A stretch of 64,000 bases of DNA from Flocculibacter collagenilyticus (GCF_016469335.1 NZ_CP059888.1:620001-684000), one strand, 5' to 3'. Shown: positions 48,208 through 58,689, counted from the stretch's first letter. The notes: generated from the sequence alone by a model not told the origin. Translations and numbers: made by a program.

Positions 48208-48259
48208 AGAATTTTGTTAAGAGTGCAAAGTCGTGAGCTGCGCTTGAAATCATCAGTAA

Positions 48260-48290
48260 AATAAAGGCGAGCTATGCTCGCCTTTATTGT
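48260..48290. terminator. Bidirectional terminator between mscS and the protease gene
   Basis: AATAAAGGCGAGC, loop TAT, GCTCGCCTTTATT, with T-runs on both strands. It lies 53 bp after the mscS stop and 30 bp beyond the end of the convergent protease gene. Confidence 0.85.
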
Positions 48291-48320
48291 ATTTTTAATC
48301 AATCAAAGTTTGTCGATTAA

Positions 48321-50411
48321 TTATTTTCTTCTTCTAAATAATGCTAAGCCAAATAAAGACAAGCTTAACCAGCCTAAGCTACCGCCCGCATTTCTTCTAT
48401 CTGGTTGCTCAGTAATTGGCATTTGTGGAATGACAATTGGCTCTTTCTTTGCGAAGTTAATATTACGCACATAGCCAGTATCTTCAAGCTCAGTAACTGC
48501 GCCATCCTTAATGTAGCTCCAAGTGATTAAGTTCTTGCCTTCTGGTAGTTCAAGCTCGACAGACTCAAACGCTACGTCTCCAGAAATATAGCTATGAAGC
48601 TCGCCATTTACTGTTAAATATAGTGCATCCCATGGCTCGGCAGGATCTTCAACATTTTCCTCAGATGAAACACCCCACTCAAAAGTTAGCTTACCTTCAC
48701 CATTAACTTCAGCCATTAAAATACTTTCTTGGCCGTCATCAATGTCACCACTTTGTAAGCCGCCCTCGGCATTTTCTTCCCACTTAACGTCACCACCAGT
48801 GAATAAGCTCACTTCTTCAGACGTGCTACCTGAAGCATCTTTAAGGTCGCTTGCAGAAGCAAGAGCGTTCCCCATTAGTTTCGTTTTACTAGATTTAAGA
48901 GCTGCATTATCTGATTTAATCACTACAAATGCTTCGTGTGCGCCAGCTTCAACAGGTGTGTAGGTTGCACTTAGTTCACATGTTTCACCTGCAGCTAGTG
49001 TATTACACGCACCTTCTTCAACGGTAAAGGTACTACTACCTTCAATTTCATAAGTTACGGATGCTGCTTCTCCACTGTTGTTCTCGACCATTAATTTAAA
49101 TGTACGAGAGTCAGTTTCTGGTAAAGTAGTAAAATCGTGAAGTTGAGTGATTGCAATACCGTCAGTAATACCATCCATCCAATCTTGGTATGCGCCAGCG
49201 CGAGTATAAACACCTGGATAACCTGGTGCGGCACAGCCAAGACCCCAGCTAACCACGCCAACTTGTTGCCAACCATCGTTAGTATTAACAATAAGTGGGC
49301 CACCACTATCACCTTGACAAGTACTTAAGCCTCCAGCAGGTGTGCCAGCACAAATCATTTGTTCTGTTACATCTACATCTGCTTCGGTAAATTCAAAATC
49401 AGTATCTCTGGTTCTTGATTCAGCAATAATTGTACGGCACTGTAAGGACGAATAAAGCTGTAAATCCACTTCATGCAGTATCTCAGGGAAGTCAGAAGTT
49501 GGCCCCTCGCCTGGAAGATAACCAGTACGGCCACCCCAGCCAATAGATGTTGCAACAGAGTTGTCAGTTGCAAGTTGACTGGTTAGCTCTAGATCGGCAA
49601 TTTTAATCGTTGGCTTGTCTACAGACTCAGCTAACTCTATTAATGCAATGTCGTCATGTAGTGTATTAGTGTCATAACCTGGGTGCAGGTATAAGTTTTT
49701 AATTTCAATAGCATCTTCAGCGCCATCGGCTAAATCAAACTCGCCAACATTTACTTTCATATTAATTGAATTTGGTGAATCTACACAGTGTGCAGCTGTC
49801 AATACCCAACGATCGCCTAAAAAGCTAGCACCACAGCTAGAGTTTTGTGTCAGGGTCTCTTCGGCTGAAACTTCAATTGCCGCTGTGCTACCTGCTTTTT
49901 CTGCTGTAGCAACTTCGTCAAGTAAGGCTTGGCCGTCAGCTTGAGTTATACCAACCACAGGAATAGTACCTTCGAAGCCTTCACCTAATGTGCCCGAAAA
50001 GTGTCCTTCAACGTTATTATAAATAACTACACCAACACCACCGCCGGCTTCACAGTTGTTTGCTTTTTCAGCGAAAGTAACGGTTCCACGTTCTATTAAG
50101 CAGACTTTATCTTCTACATCGGTACATTCTGCATCACCCAGTTCACAGCTCGCTAATTCACCCGAAACAGCGCCAGCAGGGCTAAAACTAAATGGAGAGG
50201 TTTCAATTGAGTTTTCGCCTACTTTAAGAGAGGTGGCTACACTAGGCGCGGTAGCTACAATAGCTGCCATCCAAGGATATACACCTTCTGTGGCTTCTTC
50301 ACCACCAACAATTTTAGGCTTTACAGGGGAGATAGTTACATTCTTTGCATAAGTCGTTGGCGCGGCAAGCACCATAGCAGCAGGAATTGCCGCTAATAAA
50401 AATTTTTTCAT
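48321..50411 (-). CDS. Secreted trypsin-like serine protease with PA insert and GlyGly-CTERM tail
   Basis: 696 residues from the ATG at 50411, supported by GGAAG 8 nt upstream; an in-frame ATG at 50441 is weaker. Order: signal peptide (LLAAIPAAMVLAAPTTYA), activation site PKIVGGEEA, a PA (protease-associated) domain at ~70-190 inserted in the catalytic domain, then the S1 core with His in LTAAHCVDS, Asp in HDDIALIE and Ser in CQGDSGGPL. A beta domain with a Cys pair (~430-510), a choice-of-anchor-like domain and a C-terminal GGSLGWLSLSLFGLALFRRRK follow. The last is a GlyGly-CTERM signal processed by rhombosortase, giving surface anchoring or secretion through type II. Related Vibrio proteases (VesB type) share the layout. 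Confidence 0.92.
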   Translation of the reverse strand: MKKFLLAAIPAAMVLAAPTTYAKNVTISPVKPKIVGGEEATEGVYPWMAAIVATAPSVATSLKVGENSIETSPFSFSPAGAVSGELASCELGDAECTDVEDKVCLIERGTVTFAEKANNCEAGGGVGVVIYNNVEGHFSGTLGEGFEGTIPVVGITQADGQALLDEVATAEKAGSTAAIEVSAEETLTQNSSCGASFLGDRWVLTAAHCVDSPNSINMKVNVGEFDLADGAEDAIEIKNLYLHPGYDTNTLHDDIALIELAESVDKPTIKIADLELTSQLATDNSVATSIGWGGRTGYLPGEGPTSDFPEILHEVDLQLYSSLQCRTIIAESRTRDTDFEFTEADVDVTEQMICAGTPAGGLSTCQGDSGGPLIVNTNDGWQQVGVVSWGLGCAAPGYPGVYTRAGAYQDWMDGITDGIAITQLHDFTTLPETDSRTFKLMVENNSGEAASVTYEIEGSSTFTVEEGACNTLAAGETCELSATYTPVEAGAHEAFVVIKSDNAALKSSKTKLMGNALASASDLKDASGSTSEEVSLFTGGDVKWEENAEGGLQSGDIDDGQESILMAEVNGEGKLTFEWGVSSEENVEDPAEPWDALYLTVNGELHSYISGDVAFESVELELPEGKNLITWSYIKDGAVTELEDTGYVRNINFAKKEPIVIPQMPITEQPDRRNAGGSLGWLSLSLFGLALFRRRK

Positions 50412-50857
50412 TGAGTTAACTTCCAGAGATTTTCCAACCATTTAGTGTGATGCCTAAATGATAATATTTTTATTTAAAACTAATATACCAATATGGGTAT
50501 ATGCAGGCATTTTTATTAAAATAGGCGCCCATTTTTAACATTAAAATTTTCAGTGTCAATAGTTCATTTAGTAATCAAAAAGTAGTAGAGGGATACAAAA
50601 ACTAATAATTACGCCTTTATTGCATTACTTTTTCTTATGTAAGTGTGGAGGTGGGGTATTCTTATATGTGCTATCAGCACTATAAAGAGTGCTAAATGAA
50701 AATGGTAACGGATAAATTAAAATATCGCTTAATGTAGATAGTTTAGCCAAATATATATTTAATATTTGATGAAAATTTTTTTATTATTTGTAGCATCGCA
50801 GACGAATAGTGGTAATTCAACGTGAAATACTTAAAGCAATGCGGGCAAATTAACCGA
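50412..50857. other. 446-bp intergenic region upstream of the protease gene
   Basis: Very AT-rich. It holds TATACC-N6-GGTATA at 50484-50501 (operator-like IR), a hairpin AGCACT-N6-AGTGCT at 50676-50693 and no ORF. On the minus strand TTGGTA and TATTAT with a 19-bp gap near 50490-50461 might be the protease promoter, but the spacing is long and the call is weak. Confidence 0.45.
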
Positions 50858-53200
50858 TTAATTAGACACGGTGTATTTAGCCACAACCTGCTTTAAATTT
50901 TCAGATTCAGTTGATACTTGTTGTGCACTTTGTTCCGCTTCTTTGATTAAGTCTTGATTCTCGGCAGCTAAGATAGTTACCGTGCTAAGTTGCTCTGCCA
51001 TGTCACGAGTTACCGTGCTTTGCTCGGAAGCTGCTGTCGCTATTTCATTATTAAACGCTTCAATTTGTTGAATTAAAGAAATAATAGTTGTGAGCGATGT
51101 TTCTACATCACTTGCAATGTGACTGGTGAGTTCAGCTTGTTCGTTGGCGTTAGAAATGGATTTTACAGACTCGGCACTTCCAGATTGTAGGTCTCCAATA
51201 ATTTGGCTAATCTCTTCGGTCGAATCTTGTGTACGTTTTGCTAGTGTCCTTACTTCATCAGCCACTACAGCAAATCCGCGGCCTTGTTCACCAGCTCGTG
51301 CCGCTTCAATAGCTGCATTGAGTGCAAGCAAGTTTGTTTGTTCTGCAATGGCGCGTATTACTTCAAGTACTTGACCAATATTATTGGATTGCTCGGCAAG
51401 CTTATCCATTACTTGACTAGTATTATTCATGTTGGTAGCTAATTGCTCGCTTGCAGATTGGTTTTTAGATACAAGTTGTTGACTTTCATTGGACTTTGCA
51501 ACCCCTTCGCTACTTGAGTCACTTGTTCTAACGGCAATTTCGGCCACGGTTTCAGATGTTGATGCCATTTCTTCAATAGCGGCTGAAATTTGTAAGGTAA
51601 GATTGGACTGTTCATCAGACTTCTGAGTAACATGATGGAAATTGTTTTCTAAAATGGCAACGGTTTTGACTAGCCTATTGGCTGCTTCTTTTACATCAAT
51701 CACGGTTTTCTCGATTGTTTCCATCATATCGTTAAATGATAGGGTTAGGGATGCTATTTCATCATCAGGTTTGCTATTGGAATTACGTGTATAACGTTTT
51801 GAAAAATCTAGACTAGAAGCCACGCTATCGATAAAGCTGATAAGGCGTTTAATAGGGCCTGCAATTTTTGTTGAAAGCCAAATTGCAACAGCGATCGAAA
51901 GGCCTGCCATGATTGCCGTTAATACAAACGATGCGATTGCTAAAGATTGATTAAGCTGCGTTAATGCTGCATACGCTTCCTCTTCGTCAATTTCACTTAA
52001 TAACGCCCATTGCACGCCATTGATATCTAATGGTGTGTATGCTGATACAACGGGAACGCCTCGATAATCTTCGATAACTTCTAACCCTTCATTACCGTTT
52101 AGCGCTTTATTGGCTGTTGCTGAATTAACCTTTTGAAAAATAATAGAAGTACCTTTGTCACGAATATTATTTAAAACGTCTTCATTTTCACCGCTATTAG
52201 CAATGGCTTTTAAATAGTCTTCGGGCGACTCTATTAAAAATCGGCTATTACTGCGCATGGTTTTATCGCTGCCGACTAAATAGGTTTCACCACTGTTTCC
52301 TAGGCCATTTTGTTGCCATTTACCATCGTAAGTCATCATGCTGTTGATGCGGTCAACGGGCATTTGAAAAATAAGCGTTGCGATTGCCTGGCCATCACTA
52401 AATATTGGCGTACCAATAAAAGAGGCCGGGCTTTCGTAAGAGGGCGTATAAGGTGCAAAGTCAACCAATGCAGTGTCACCTTTTTGCTTATTTTTACTTT
52501 GGTTAAACGCTGTTGCTAACCCTGAGTTTTGGTAAGCGCCAGACATCAGTGAAGTCGCGTAATCAAGCTCCTTAAAGACGGAGTAGATAACATTACCAGT
52601 TGTATTGTCGACAATGAAAATATCGTAGTAACCAAATGCTTGTAAAAATTCCCTGAAAGACGCGTGGTATTTAGCATGCACCGTGTTGTAAGGGGCTGAA
52701 TCGTTAATATTGATGAGGGCATCTTTGCCCCCCAATGGATGCGTGTTATTTGCAATATAACTGTATTGTAATGCTAACGCGTTATTTGATAAGGAGTTTA
52801 CTAGTTCGGTAGTGTTAACTGATTGCTTAGCATTTACTCGCTTATATTCTGCTCCAAATTGTGTTTGATAGTATTGAAGCAGTTTATTTTTTTGCTCTGC
52901 AACGGATGGCAGTGCTGCATTGCTCGCGTAATTCGTGTAAGCATAACTAAATGCTTTTGCGGCATCTTTGGTCATTGTTGATGCGGCAAGTGACGTTACT
53001 TGGTTATTGATGGTTTGAAAATAATGTTCTACTTGGTTCTTTTTGGCATTTCTTAAGCCAACTAAGCGCTCACTTATTTGCTGAGAAAGCACTTGATCGA
53101 CTTGTGAAGTGGAAATAAACCATAAAATACTGGCGGTAACAATAAGAGAAATGAGTACCAAACTAGACACACTAAGAATAATTTTATTTTTTAATTTCAT
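50858..53200 (-). CDS. Methyl-accepting chemotaxis protein with Cache-type periplasmic sensor
   Basis: 780 residues from the ATG at 53200; a GTG at 53218 is also in frame. Order: membrane helix 1 ([23 protein letters not shown]), a periplasmic double-Cache-like region at ~35-405, helix 2 at ~420-442 ([18 protein letters not shown]), a HAMP ([16 protein letters not shown]), and the signalling coiled-coil hairpin with the invariant [38 protein letters not shown] core. Dimers signal to CheA. No C-terminal NWETF-type CheR docking tail is present. The attractant cannot be deduced. Confidence 0.95.
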   Translation of the reverse strand: MKLKNKIILSVSSLVLISLIVTASILWFISTSQVDQVLSQQISERLVGLRNAKKNQVEHYFQTINNQVTSLAASTMTKDAAKAFSYAYTNYASNAALPSVAEQKNKLLQYYQTQFGAEYKRVNAKQSVNTTELVNSLSNNALALQYSYIANNTHPLGGKDALININDSAPYNTVHAKYHASFREFLQAFGYYDIFIVDNTTGNVIYSVFKELDYATSLMSGAYQNSGLATAFNQSKNKQKGDTALVDFAPYTPSYESPASFIGTPIFSDGQAIATLIFQMPVDRINSMMTYDGKWQQNGLGNSGETYLVGSDKTMRSNSRFLIESPEDYLKAIANSGENEDVLNNIRDKGTSIIFQKVNSATANKALNGNEGLEVIEDYRGVPVVSAYTPLDINGVQWALLSEIDEEEAYAALTQLNQSLAIASFVLTAIMAGLSIAVAIWLSTKIAGPIKRLISFIDSVASSLDFSKRYTRNSNSKPDDEIASLTLSFNDMMETIEKTVIDVKEAANRLVKTVAILENNFHHVTQKSDEQSNLTLQISAAIEEMASTSETVAEIAVRTSDSSSEGVAKSNESQQLVSKNQSASEQLATNMNNTSQVMDKLAEQSNNIGQVLEVIRAIAEQTNLLALNAAIEAARAGEQGRGFAVVADEVRTLAKRTQDSTEEISQIIGDLQSGSAESVKSISNANEQAELTSHIASDVETSLTTIISLIQQIEAFNNEIATAASEQSTVTRDMAEQLSTVTILAAENQDLIKEAEQSAQQVSTESENLKQVVAKYTVSN

Positions 53201-53351
53201 GTGATTGTTACGCCCCACTTTATCTAAATAACGGTATTGTTATTAGAAACGTGATTTTGTAAGTCTAAAGCGTGGTTAATAAGTGTGTATTTGTCAAAAA
53301 TACACTTTACAAAACCGCTTAAAAATCATGTAAGAAGTTAAATCGTGATTA

Positions 53352-53381
53352 AAAAAAGGCCGAGAGTAAATTCGGCCTTTA
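53352..53381 (-). terminator. Terminator of the host-attachment-family gene
   Basis: On the minus strand AAAGGCCGA, 8-nt loop, TCGGCCTTT followed by four more T; a 9-bp stem located 24 bp downstream of the stop codon. Confidence 0.82.
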
Positions 53382-53405
53382 ATAAATTATTAGGTACAAA
53401 GTCAG

Positions 53406-53846
53406 CTAGTGTTTAATGTAATTAAGTAGTTTATCGGGCGAGGCATCTACGACATCTTTGGCTACCTCTTTATCAACCAACTTAGCGAGAGGATCACTCA
53501 TTTTTTTGCGTAGTGCACCTAGAAAAGTAGGTTCAGCAATAATATCTACACTGAGTAATTTACTTGTGTTGCGGGTGTTTTCTAAAATGGCGATCAACTC
53601 TTTAGCAAAGTCCGCAGTTGCTCGCTCTGTAGGGCTTTCTGCAGGTTCCATTGCATCACTGCCCGGGATATTCGCGCCGCCACCAGACATTGAACCCGGC
53701 CGATCGGTCACTAAGTCTTGATCTAATACTCTACCTGTAGCGTTGCCCAGTCCAGGTACTTCACAAAGTTCAGAGCCTTTGTTTTCATACTTGAAAAAAC
53801 GTGCATTACTGCGATTTGCAACCAATAGCCATGCTTCACCAATCAT
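53406..53846 (-). CDS. Host attachment family (baeRF-like) protein
   Basis: 146 residues with the family's start AWLLVANRSNARFFKYEN, then FAKELIAILENTR, LLSVDIIAEPTFLGALRKKM and a KEVAKDVVDAS-x-x-KL end. The family (Host_attach, PF10116 group) has an eRF1-like fold and was named after an Agrobacterium attachment mutant. Biochemical function is unknown. AAGGAG lies 7 nt before the ATG. It stands alone. Confidence 0.78.
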   Translation of the reverse strand: MIGEAWLLVANRSNARFFKYENKGSELCEVPGLGNATGRVLDQDLVTDRPGSMSGGGANIPGSDAMEPAESPTERATADFAKELIAILENTRNTSKLLSVDIIAEPTFLGALRKKMSDPLAKLVDKEVAKDVVDASPDKLLNYIKH

Positions 53847-54122
53847 GTCGTCTCCTTAATTACATTCATCGATAAGGTAAAATACAAGTGTAGTAGATAA
53901 TTAAAGAGGTAGAAAAAACTCGCTAATTTTATCTGCTGACAACTCAAGCTCAGAACTAAATGCATCTTGAAACGCTCAAAACATCTAAGATAGTTTTCGC
54001 AAAATACATAAAAATCAGTAGAATGCGACGAGCTAATGTGTTGATAAATGTTGAGTGATCAGTCTTCACTCGTTACACGTATCACTCAGGTGTTCCAATA
54101 AGAAAATAATTAAGAGAATTAC

Positions 54123-54530
54123 ATGGCTCAAATTTCTAAGTTGTCGGTTCAGTCGCCAACGTATCAACTTGCTCCTGCGATTATCACAATTAGTAACCTG
54201 CGGTTACGTACGTATATAGGCTTTAATCCTGAGGAGTTAAGTAAGCAGCAAGATATTATTGTTAACGCTGAAATTTCCTATTGTGCGGATGATGCCAGTC
54301 AGTCAGATGATGAAAACAAAGCGGTTGACTATAAAGTGCTAACCAAAACGATTATTGCACATATCGAGCAGGGGAAGTTTCGCTTATTAGAAAAGCTTAC
54401 ATCAGACTTAATTACTATCATTATGGCTGAAGAGCAAGTATTAAAAGCAACGGTTACGGTTGATAAACCCCATGCACTAAGGTTTGCAGACTCTGTTTCA
54501 ATTACCCTAAGTGCTGAAAGAAACGATTAG
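54123..54530 (+). CDS. folX: Dihydroneopterin triphosphate 2'-epimerase FolX
   Basis: 135 residues. The core IITISNLRLRTYIGFNPEELSKQQDIIVNAEISY, VDYKVLTKTII, FRLLEKLTSDLI and VTVDKPHALRFADSVSITLS follow E. coli FolX closely; the paralogue FolB lacks the NLRLRT wording. The enzyme epimerises 7,8-dihydroneopterin triphosphate to dihydromonapterin triphosphate. Compared with E. coli it has about 15 extra N-terminal residues. The substrate is made by FolE, encoded next. Confidence 0.9.
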   Translation: MAQISKLSVQSPTYQLAPAIITISNLRLRTYIGFNPEELSKQQDIIVNAEISYCADDASQSDDENKAVDYKVLTKTIIAHIEQGKFRLLEKLTSDLITIIMAEEQVLKATVTVDKPHALRFADSVSITLSAERND

Positions 54531-54602
54531 GTAATGTGTGTCATTCAATTTACAGAATAACCACAAATCAAATAGGTGATTGTGTGTTATTTGCGCAATA
54601 AA

Positions 54603-54664
54603 TTGGCAATTGGGTACGCGCTCCTGATATTATACGCGCTACGTTTTTTCAGCGCGCAATTGCC
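54603..54664 (+). promoter_or_regulatory. Likely folE promoter lying inside an inverted repeat
   Basis: TTGGCA at 54603-54608 and an extended -10 TG-A-TATTAT at 54625-54633 are separated by 19 bp. The whole element lies inside an imperfect inverted repeat (GGCAATTG 54605-54612 with CAATTGCC 54657-54664, and inner GCGCT/AGCGC arms). Two direct TACGCGCT copies (54615-54622, 54633-54640) flank the -10 box. An operator function is possible. Confidence 0.45.
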
Positions 54665-54763
54665 CCATAATTAAGGCGCTTATTTTAAACGGTAAATTAT
54701 TAGTGTGGGAGATACAGTAGTAACCATACTAGTAACATGCAATATGAGAGTTAGGAAAATATT

Positions 54764-55447
54764 ATGACTATCGCTTTGGCGGAAAAGGTCGCGGCAGCAA
54801 CAACGAATTTATCTTCAGAAGCAAGCAAAGTACGCGATGCGTTACTGGAAAAAGGGTTAGAAACCCCGTTAATTGAAAATGGTTTAACGTCTGAAGAAAA
54901 GTATGCACGTATCAAAGCATCACTAACCGACGTGGTTACAACATTAGGTTTAGACTTAAGTGATGATAGCTTAGCTGAAACGCCACATCGAATTGCAAAA
55001 ATGTATGTGTCTGAAATTTTCTCTGGGCTTGATTACAGCGCGTTTCCAAAGATAAGCGTAATTGATAACAAAATGAATGTAGATGAAATGGTTAAAGTGA
55101 AAGATATTAGCTTTACCAGTACCTGCGAGCATCATTTTGTGACCATTGATGGCTTAGCAAAAGTGGCATATATACCTAAGAATAAAATTATTGGGTTATC
55201 AAAAGTAAATCGTTTAGTGCGATTTTTTGCGCAGCGCCCTCAAGTTCAAGAACGTTTAACGCAACAAATATTGGTAGCGTTGCAAACTTTATTAGAGACC
55301 GACAATGTTGCCGTTACGATGGACGCGACACACTATTGCGTGAAAGCACGTGGTGTAATGGATGCAAGCTCATCGACTCAAACCACCGCACTTGGCGGGT
55401 TATTTAAGAAAAATGATAAAACCCGTGCTGAGTTTTTAGCGAATTAA
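54764..55447 (+). CDS. folE: GTP cyclohydrolase I, FolE1
   Basis: 227 residues, very close to E. coli FolE. The Zn-binding CEHH ([12 protein letters not shown]) and the second Cys in HYCVKARGV are intact, as are the [15 protein letters not shown] and [20 protein letters not shown] segments. It converts GTP to 7,8-dihydroneopterin triphosphate, the first step of folate and monapterin biosynthesis and the FolX substrate. AGGAAAATATT lies just before the ATG. It ends 8 bp before a strong terminator. Confidence 0.97.
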   Translation: MTIALAEKVAAATTNLSSEASKVRDALLEKGLETPLIENGLTSEEKYARIKASLTDVVTTLGLDLSDDSLAETPHRIAKMYVSEIFSGLDYSAFPKISVIDNKMNVDEMVKVKDISFTSTCEHHFVTIDGLAKVAYIPKNKIIGLSKVNRLVRFFAQRPQVQERLTQQILVALQTLLETDNVAVTMDATHYCVKARGVMDASSSTQTTALGGLFKKNDKTRAEFLAN

Positions 55448-55454
55448 TTGAAAT

Positions 55455-55484
55455 AAAAAGGGACAGCGAAATGTGTCCCTTTTT
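55455..55484 (+). terminator. Terminator after folE
   Basis: AAAAAGGGACA, 8-nt loop, TGTCCCTTTTT: an 11-bp stem with T-runs on both strands, so it can also serve the convergent gene downstream. Confidence 0.9.
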
Positions 55485-55545
55485 CGTTTTATCACTACTC
55501 TTCCTACGACTTCACAAACTTTCTTTTAACGCTTCACGCTCTCTT

Positions 55546-56814
55546 TTAACGTTTCAAGCGATGTGCAAACCGGTAACCAAACACTCCGAGCAGTAATAGC
55601 ATTGTGCCAAAGAGTGCGCCACCTTGTTTTTCTTCTACCACATACTCATTCACTACTCTTAAGTCATTATGGCTATTTTCAAGATGTAAGTTGTTAGCGA
55701 TAGTACTGCTGTATAACAATTCTGATGGCACATGCGCATTGATGATTTCAACTGTTAAAGAATATAAGTCTGTTGGAATATAATCTGGGATGACTTTCTC
55801 TAACCGGTATTTATCAAAACGTGTATCGTGTTCAATGACCATGGGTGATGATTCATGTAGTAAAAACGCATGACCAGCAGAGTCACTTAACCACAGCGCT
55901 ACCACGACTTCTTGTTCGTGTGCTTGCGTATCAATATCTAGCTTTACTTTCAGCTGGCTGTAAAAGTCATCAGCGTCGTTATCTACTGTTAAATCAAGAT
56001 CGCTGCTGAATAAATAAGGAGTATAAAAACCTGCTTCAAAATCTAAACTTTCTAACGGCATGTAGTCTAAAAACGAGTGTGAAGCATAATCAGCGTGCGC
56101 TAAAATTTCGTCATTATAAGCATCTACCACCAATATTCTTAGCAAGTAATAATCAGACTGCCAACCAGTTGATAACTGTGTGTCTACCGTAACGCTATCA
56201 TTAGTTGATTCATGGCTTAGATGAATAATTGACGATGTATACAGTTCGTCATAATGTAAATCGTCGCTACTCAACTGATACACTAAATACACATCAGCAT
56301 CTTGGTAAACCGTATCAACGTCGATTGAAACCGATAACTGATTATGAAACCCATCATAATCAAAGTCACTATAGGTAGTAAGTCCTAACTCATATATCCA
56401 AAACTCTTCATTGTCATGGCTTTGTGCAATAACCTCTTTATTACTCATTTTCGCTTTTTTTGCCAATGCACTCGATTTATTTTGCATTAATTGACTGGCG
56501 TTTTTAGCAGCAAGTAATGACGGTTGTTTCGCTGTGTTTACCGCAGTTTTTGGTTCTTTTTTTACTGGCTGGATACGCTTATTTAATGTGCCATTTTTAC
56601 TCGTTTTAAACACGCCTGTATATTCTTCATGTTTTGCAGAGCGCAGCCCTTCAGTGCGTGAAGGAGTATCCGATATGACTGACTCATCATCTTGTTCTGC
56701 TGCTTTTGTGGCTAATGAGAGTGCTAAAATTAAAACAGCAAATACAGCTATCCAAAAGCCCATTTTAGGCTTATGTCTTTTTGTGGCGCTATTATGTTGA
56801 GTGATGTTATTCAT
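55546..56814 (-). CDS. Choice-of-anchor H-like surface protein
   Basis: 422 residues with an N-terminal membrane/signal helix (GFWIAVFAVLILALSLATKAA), a basic low-complexity linker to ~125, two related beta domains of about 115 residues (DYDGFHNQLSVSIDVDTVYQDADVYLVYQLSSDD and NDADDFYSQLKVKLDIDTQAHEQEVVVALWLSDS) and a C-terminal GG-hydrophobic-basic tail (KQGGALFGTMLLLLGVFGYRFAHRLKR). This tail resembles GlyGly-CTERM rhombosortase signals. RefSeq uses choice-of-anchor H for such a layout; that match is from memory. Function unknown. It is likely exported and anchored. Confidence 0.68.
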   Translation of the reverse strand: MNNITQHNSATKRHKPKMGFWIAVFAVLILALSLATKAAEQDDESVISDTPSRTEGLRSAKHEEYTGVFKTSKNGTLNKRIQPVKKEPKTAVNTAKQPSLLAAKNASQLMQNKSSALAKKAKMSNKEVIAQSHDNEEFWIYELGLTTYSDFDYDGFHNQLSVSIDVDTVYQDADVYLVYQLSSDDLHYDELYTSSIIHLSHESTNDSVTVDTQLSTGWQSDYYLLRILVVDAYNDEILAHADYASHSFLDYMPLESLDFEAGFYTPYLFSSDLDLTVDNDADDFYSQLKVKLDIDTQAHEQEVVVALWLSDSAGHAFLLHESSPMVIEHDTRFDKYRLEKVIPDYIPTDLYSLTVEIINAHVPSELLYSSTIANNLHLENSHNDLRVVNEYVVEEKQGGALFGTMLLLLGVFGYRFAHRLKR

Positions 56815-57015
56815 TTCATCGTCCTTATTCTTACCATCGCTTAATGACTTAATTAAACAACAGTGAAGCTGAACAAAGACTGAACTAATTGAAGTTGAAG
56901 AGATTATTTAGCGCTATTAATGGTTTTGGTTTAGCTACAAGTTTTTATATTATAAATGCAGGTAGTTAGCTAAACTATTAAAAAACAAGGTTCTTCTTAA
57001 GTTGATAATAAAGTT

Positions 57016-58599
57016 ATGGAATTAATTTTCTTTGCCACCGCATTTGTGTGTGGATTTGTTGTTTTACAACTAAATTTACCACCATTAATTGGCTTCTTGG
57101 TTGCTGGTTTTGTACTGAAATTAGCAGGCTTTGAAAGCACTATCTTACTTGAACAAGTGTCTGCACTAGGCGTGACTATTTTATTGTTTAGTATTGGCTT
57201 AAAGCTAAAAGTAAAAAGTTTAGCCAAAGTGCAGGTATGGGGGCCCGCAAGCTTACACATTACCGTTAGTACTTTATTGTTTTCTGGTGCCATATTAGGG
57301 CTGAGCTATGTTGGCTTACCGCTTTTTACTGAAATAAGCCCTGAAACCTCGTTGATTTTAGGCTTTGCGCTTAGTTTTTCTAGTACCGTATTCGCTGTAA
57401 AAGTATTAGAAGAACGCGGTGAAATGGCCAGTATGCACGGTAAAATTGCGATTGGCATATTGGTTATGCAAGACGTATTTGCAGTGCTGTTTTTAGCGAT
57501 TAGTACAGGTAAAACTCCTAATGTATTCGCCCTTGGTTTATTAATTTTATTGCCAGTGTTACGTCCAGTGTTATTTCTTGTTTTAAACCGTTCTAAACAT
57601 GGTGAAGTGTTGCCCTTGCTGGGGTTCTTTCTGGCGTTGATTGTGGGCTACCACGCGTTTGAGTTTGCAGGTATCAAAGGTGACTTAGGCGCATTAATAG
57701 TGGGAATGTTATTTGCCTCGCATAATAAAGCGTCAGAGCTTGCAAAGTCTTTATTGCATTTTAAAGACTTTTTATTGGTGGGATTCTTTTTAACAATAGG
57801 GCTAAATGCATCATTAAGTATGGAAGCATTAATTGCGGCTTGTATTGTGGTGTTGCTGTTACCAATTAAGTCTTGGTTGTATTTTTACTTTCTTAAAAGT
57901 TTTAAATTGCGCGCCCGCACATCATTACTCTCTACATTTTCCCTTTCGAACTACAGTGAGTTTGGCTTGATTGTGTGTGCGTTAGCAGCCAGTAATCAAT
58001 GGATTACGTCAGACTGGCTTGCGGTGATTGCGGTAGCGGTGGCAATTACCTTTATTATTGCGTCTCCCCTCAATGCTCATGCAAATGAAATTTATGTGAA
58101 GTACGAGCCCTTTTGGGACAGTTTTGAATCGAAAGAGCGCTTACCTGAAGAAAAGCCTGTGTCACTAGCACGTTCAAAGGTATTAATTTTTGGTATGGGA
58201 CGGATAGGGCGAGGTGCATACGAAACGTTAATAGAGTCGTATCCTCAGCGCGTAACAGGTGTTGATATTAACCCAGATTGTGTGAGTAAACATGTTGATG
58301 CTGGTCGGTTTGTGGTACTTGCAGACGCGACCGATCCAGATTTTTGGCAGAATATAAATCATTCAGACGTTGAAATGGTACTGCTCAGTATGCCTAAACA
58401 TGCGCAGAACGTGTATGCATTAGAACAATTAAAAGCATCCGGCTTTAATGGGCGAGTGTCAGCGATAGCGTTTTATTCTGACCAACAAAGAGAGCTAGAA
58501 AAAATGGGCGTGGATTCTACATTTAACTTTTATTTAGAAGCAGGTACAGGTTTTGCCGAGCATGTGAAAGCAACTTGGCAGCACTCGAGTTCGCGATAA
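57016..58599 (+). CDS. Kef/YbaL-type monovalent cation:proton antiporter (CPA2)
   Basis: 527 residues. Residues ~1-350 form the Na/H-exchanger fold with about 12 membrane helices (ELIFFATAFVCGFVVLQLNLPPLIGFLVAGFVLK; GLALSFSSTVFAVKVLEERGE; GDLGALIVGMLF). An RCK/TrkA-N NAD-binding domain (LIFGMGRIGRGAYETLI, GVDINPDCV) occupies ~385-520. These transporters move potassium or sodium against protons. The TrkA-C end present in KefB is missing, as in the shorter YbaL-like branch. No clear SD precedes the ATG. Confidence 0.88.
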   Translation: MELIFFATAFVCGFVVLQLNLPPLIGFLVAGFVLKLAGFESTILLEQVSALGVTILLFSIGLKLKVKSLAKVQVWGPASLHITVSTLLFSGAILGLSYVGLPLFTEISPETSLILGFALSFSSTVFAVKVLEERGEMASMHGKIAIGILVMQDVFAVLFLAISTGKTPNVFALGLLILLPVLRPVLFLVLNRSKHGEVLPLLGFFLALIVGYHAFEFAGIKGDLGALIVGMLFASHNKASELAKSLLHFKDFLLVGFFLTIGLNASLSMEALIAACIVVLLLPIKSWLYFYFLKSFKLRARTSLLSTFSLSNYSEFGLIVCALAASNQWITSDWLAVIAVAVAITFIIASPLNAHANEIYVKYEPFWDSFESKERLPEEKPVSLARSKVLIFGMGRIGRGAYETLIESYPQRVTGVDINPDCVSKHVDAGRFVVLADATDPDFWQNINHSDVEMVLLSMPKHAQNVYALEQLKASGFNGRVSAIAFYSDQQRELEKMGVDSTFNFYLEAGTGFAEHVKATWQHSSSR

Positions 58600-58616
58600 T
58601 GTTTGCGTCAAATAAG

Positions 58617-58644
58617 AAGATGTAGCAAGGCTATGCTACATCTT
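58617..58644. terminator. Hairpin between the antiporter and GFA genes
   Basis: AAGATGTAGCA, 6-nt loop, TGCTACATCTT: an 11-bp perfect stem at a convergent junction. It lacks a long T-run, so terminator strength is uncertain. Confidence 0.6.
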
Positions 58645-58689
58645 AAGCTATCCAAATACAGCCGAGAAAAACAGTCGAGCAAATACAGA

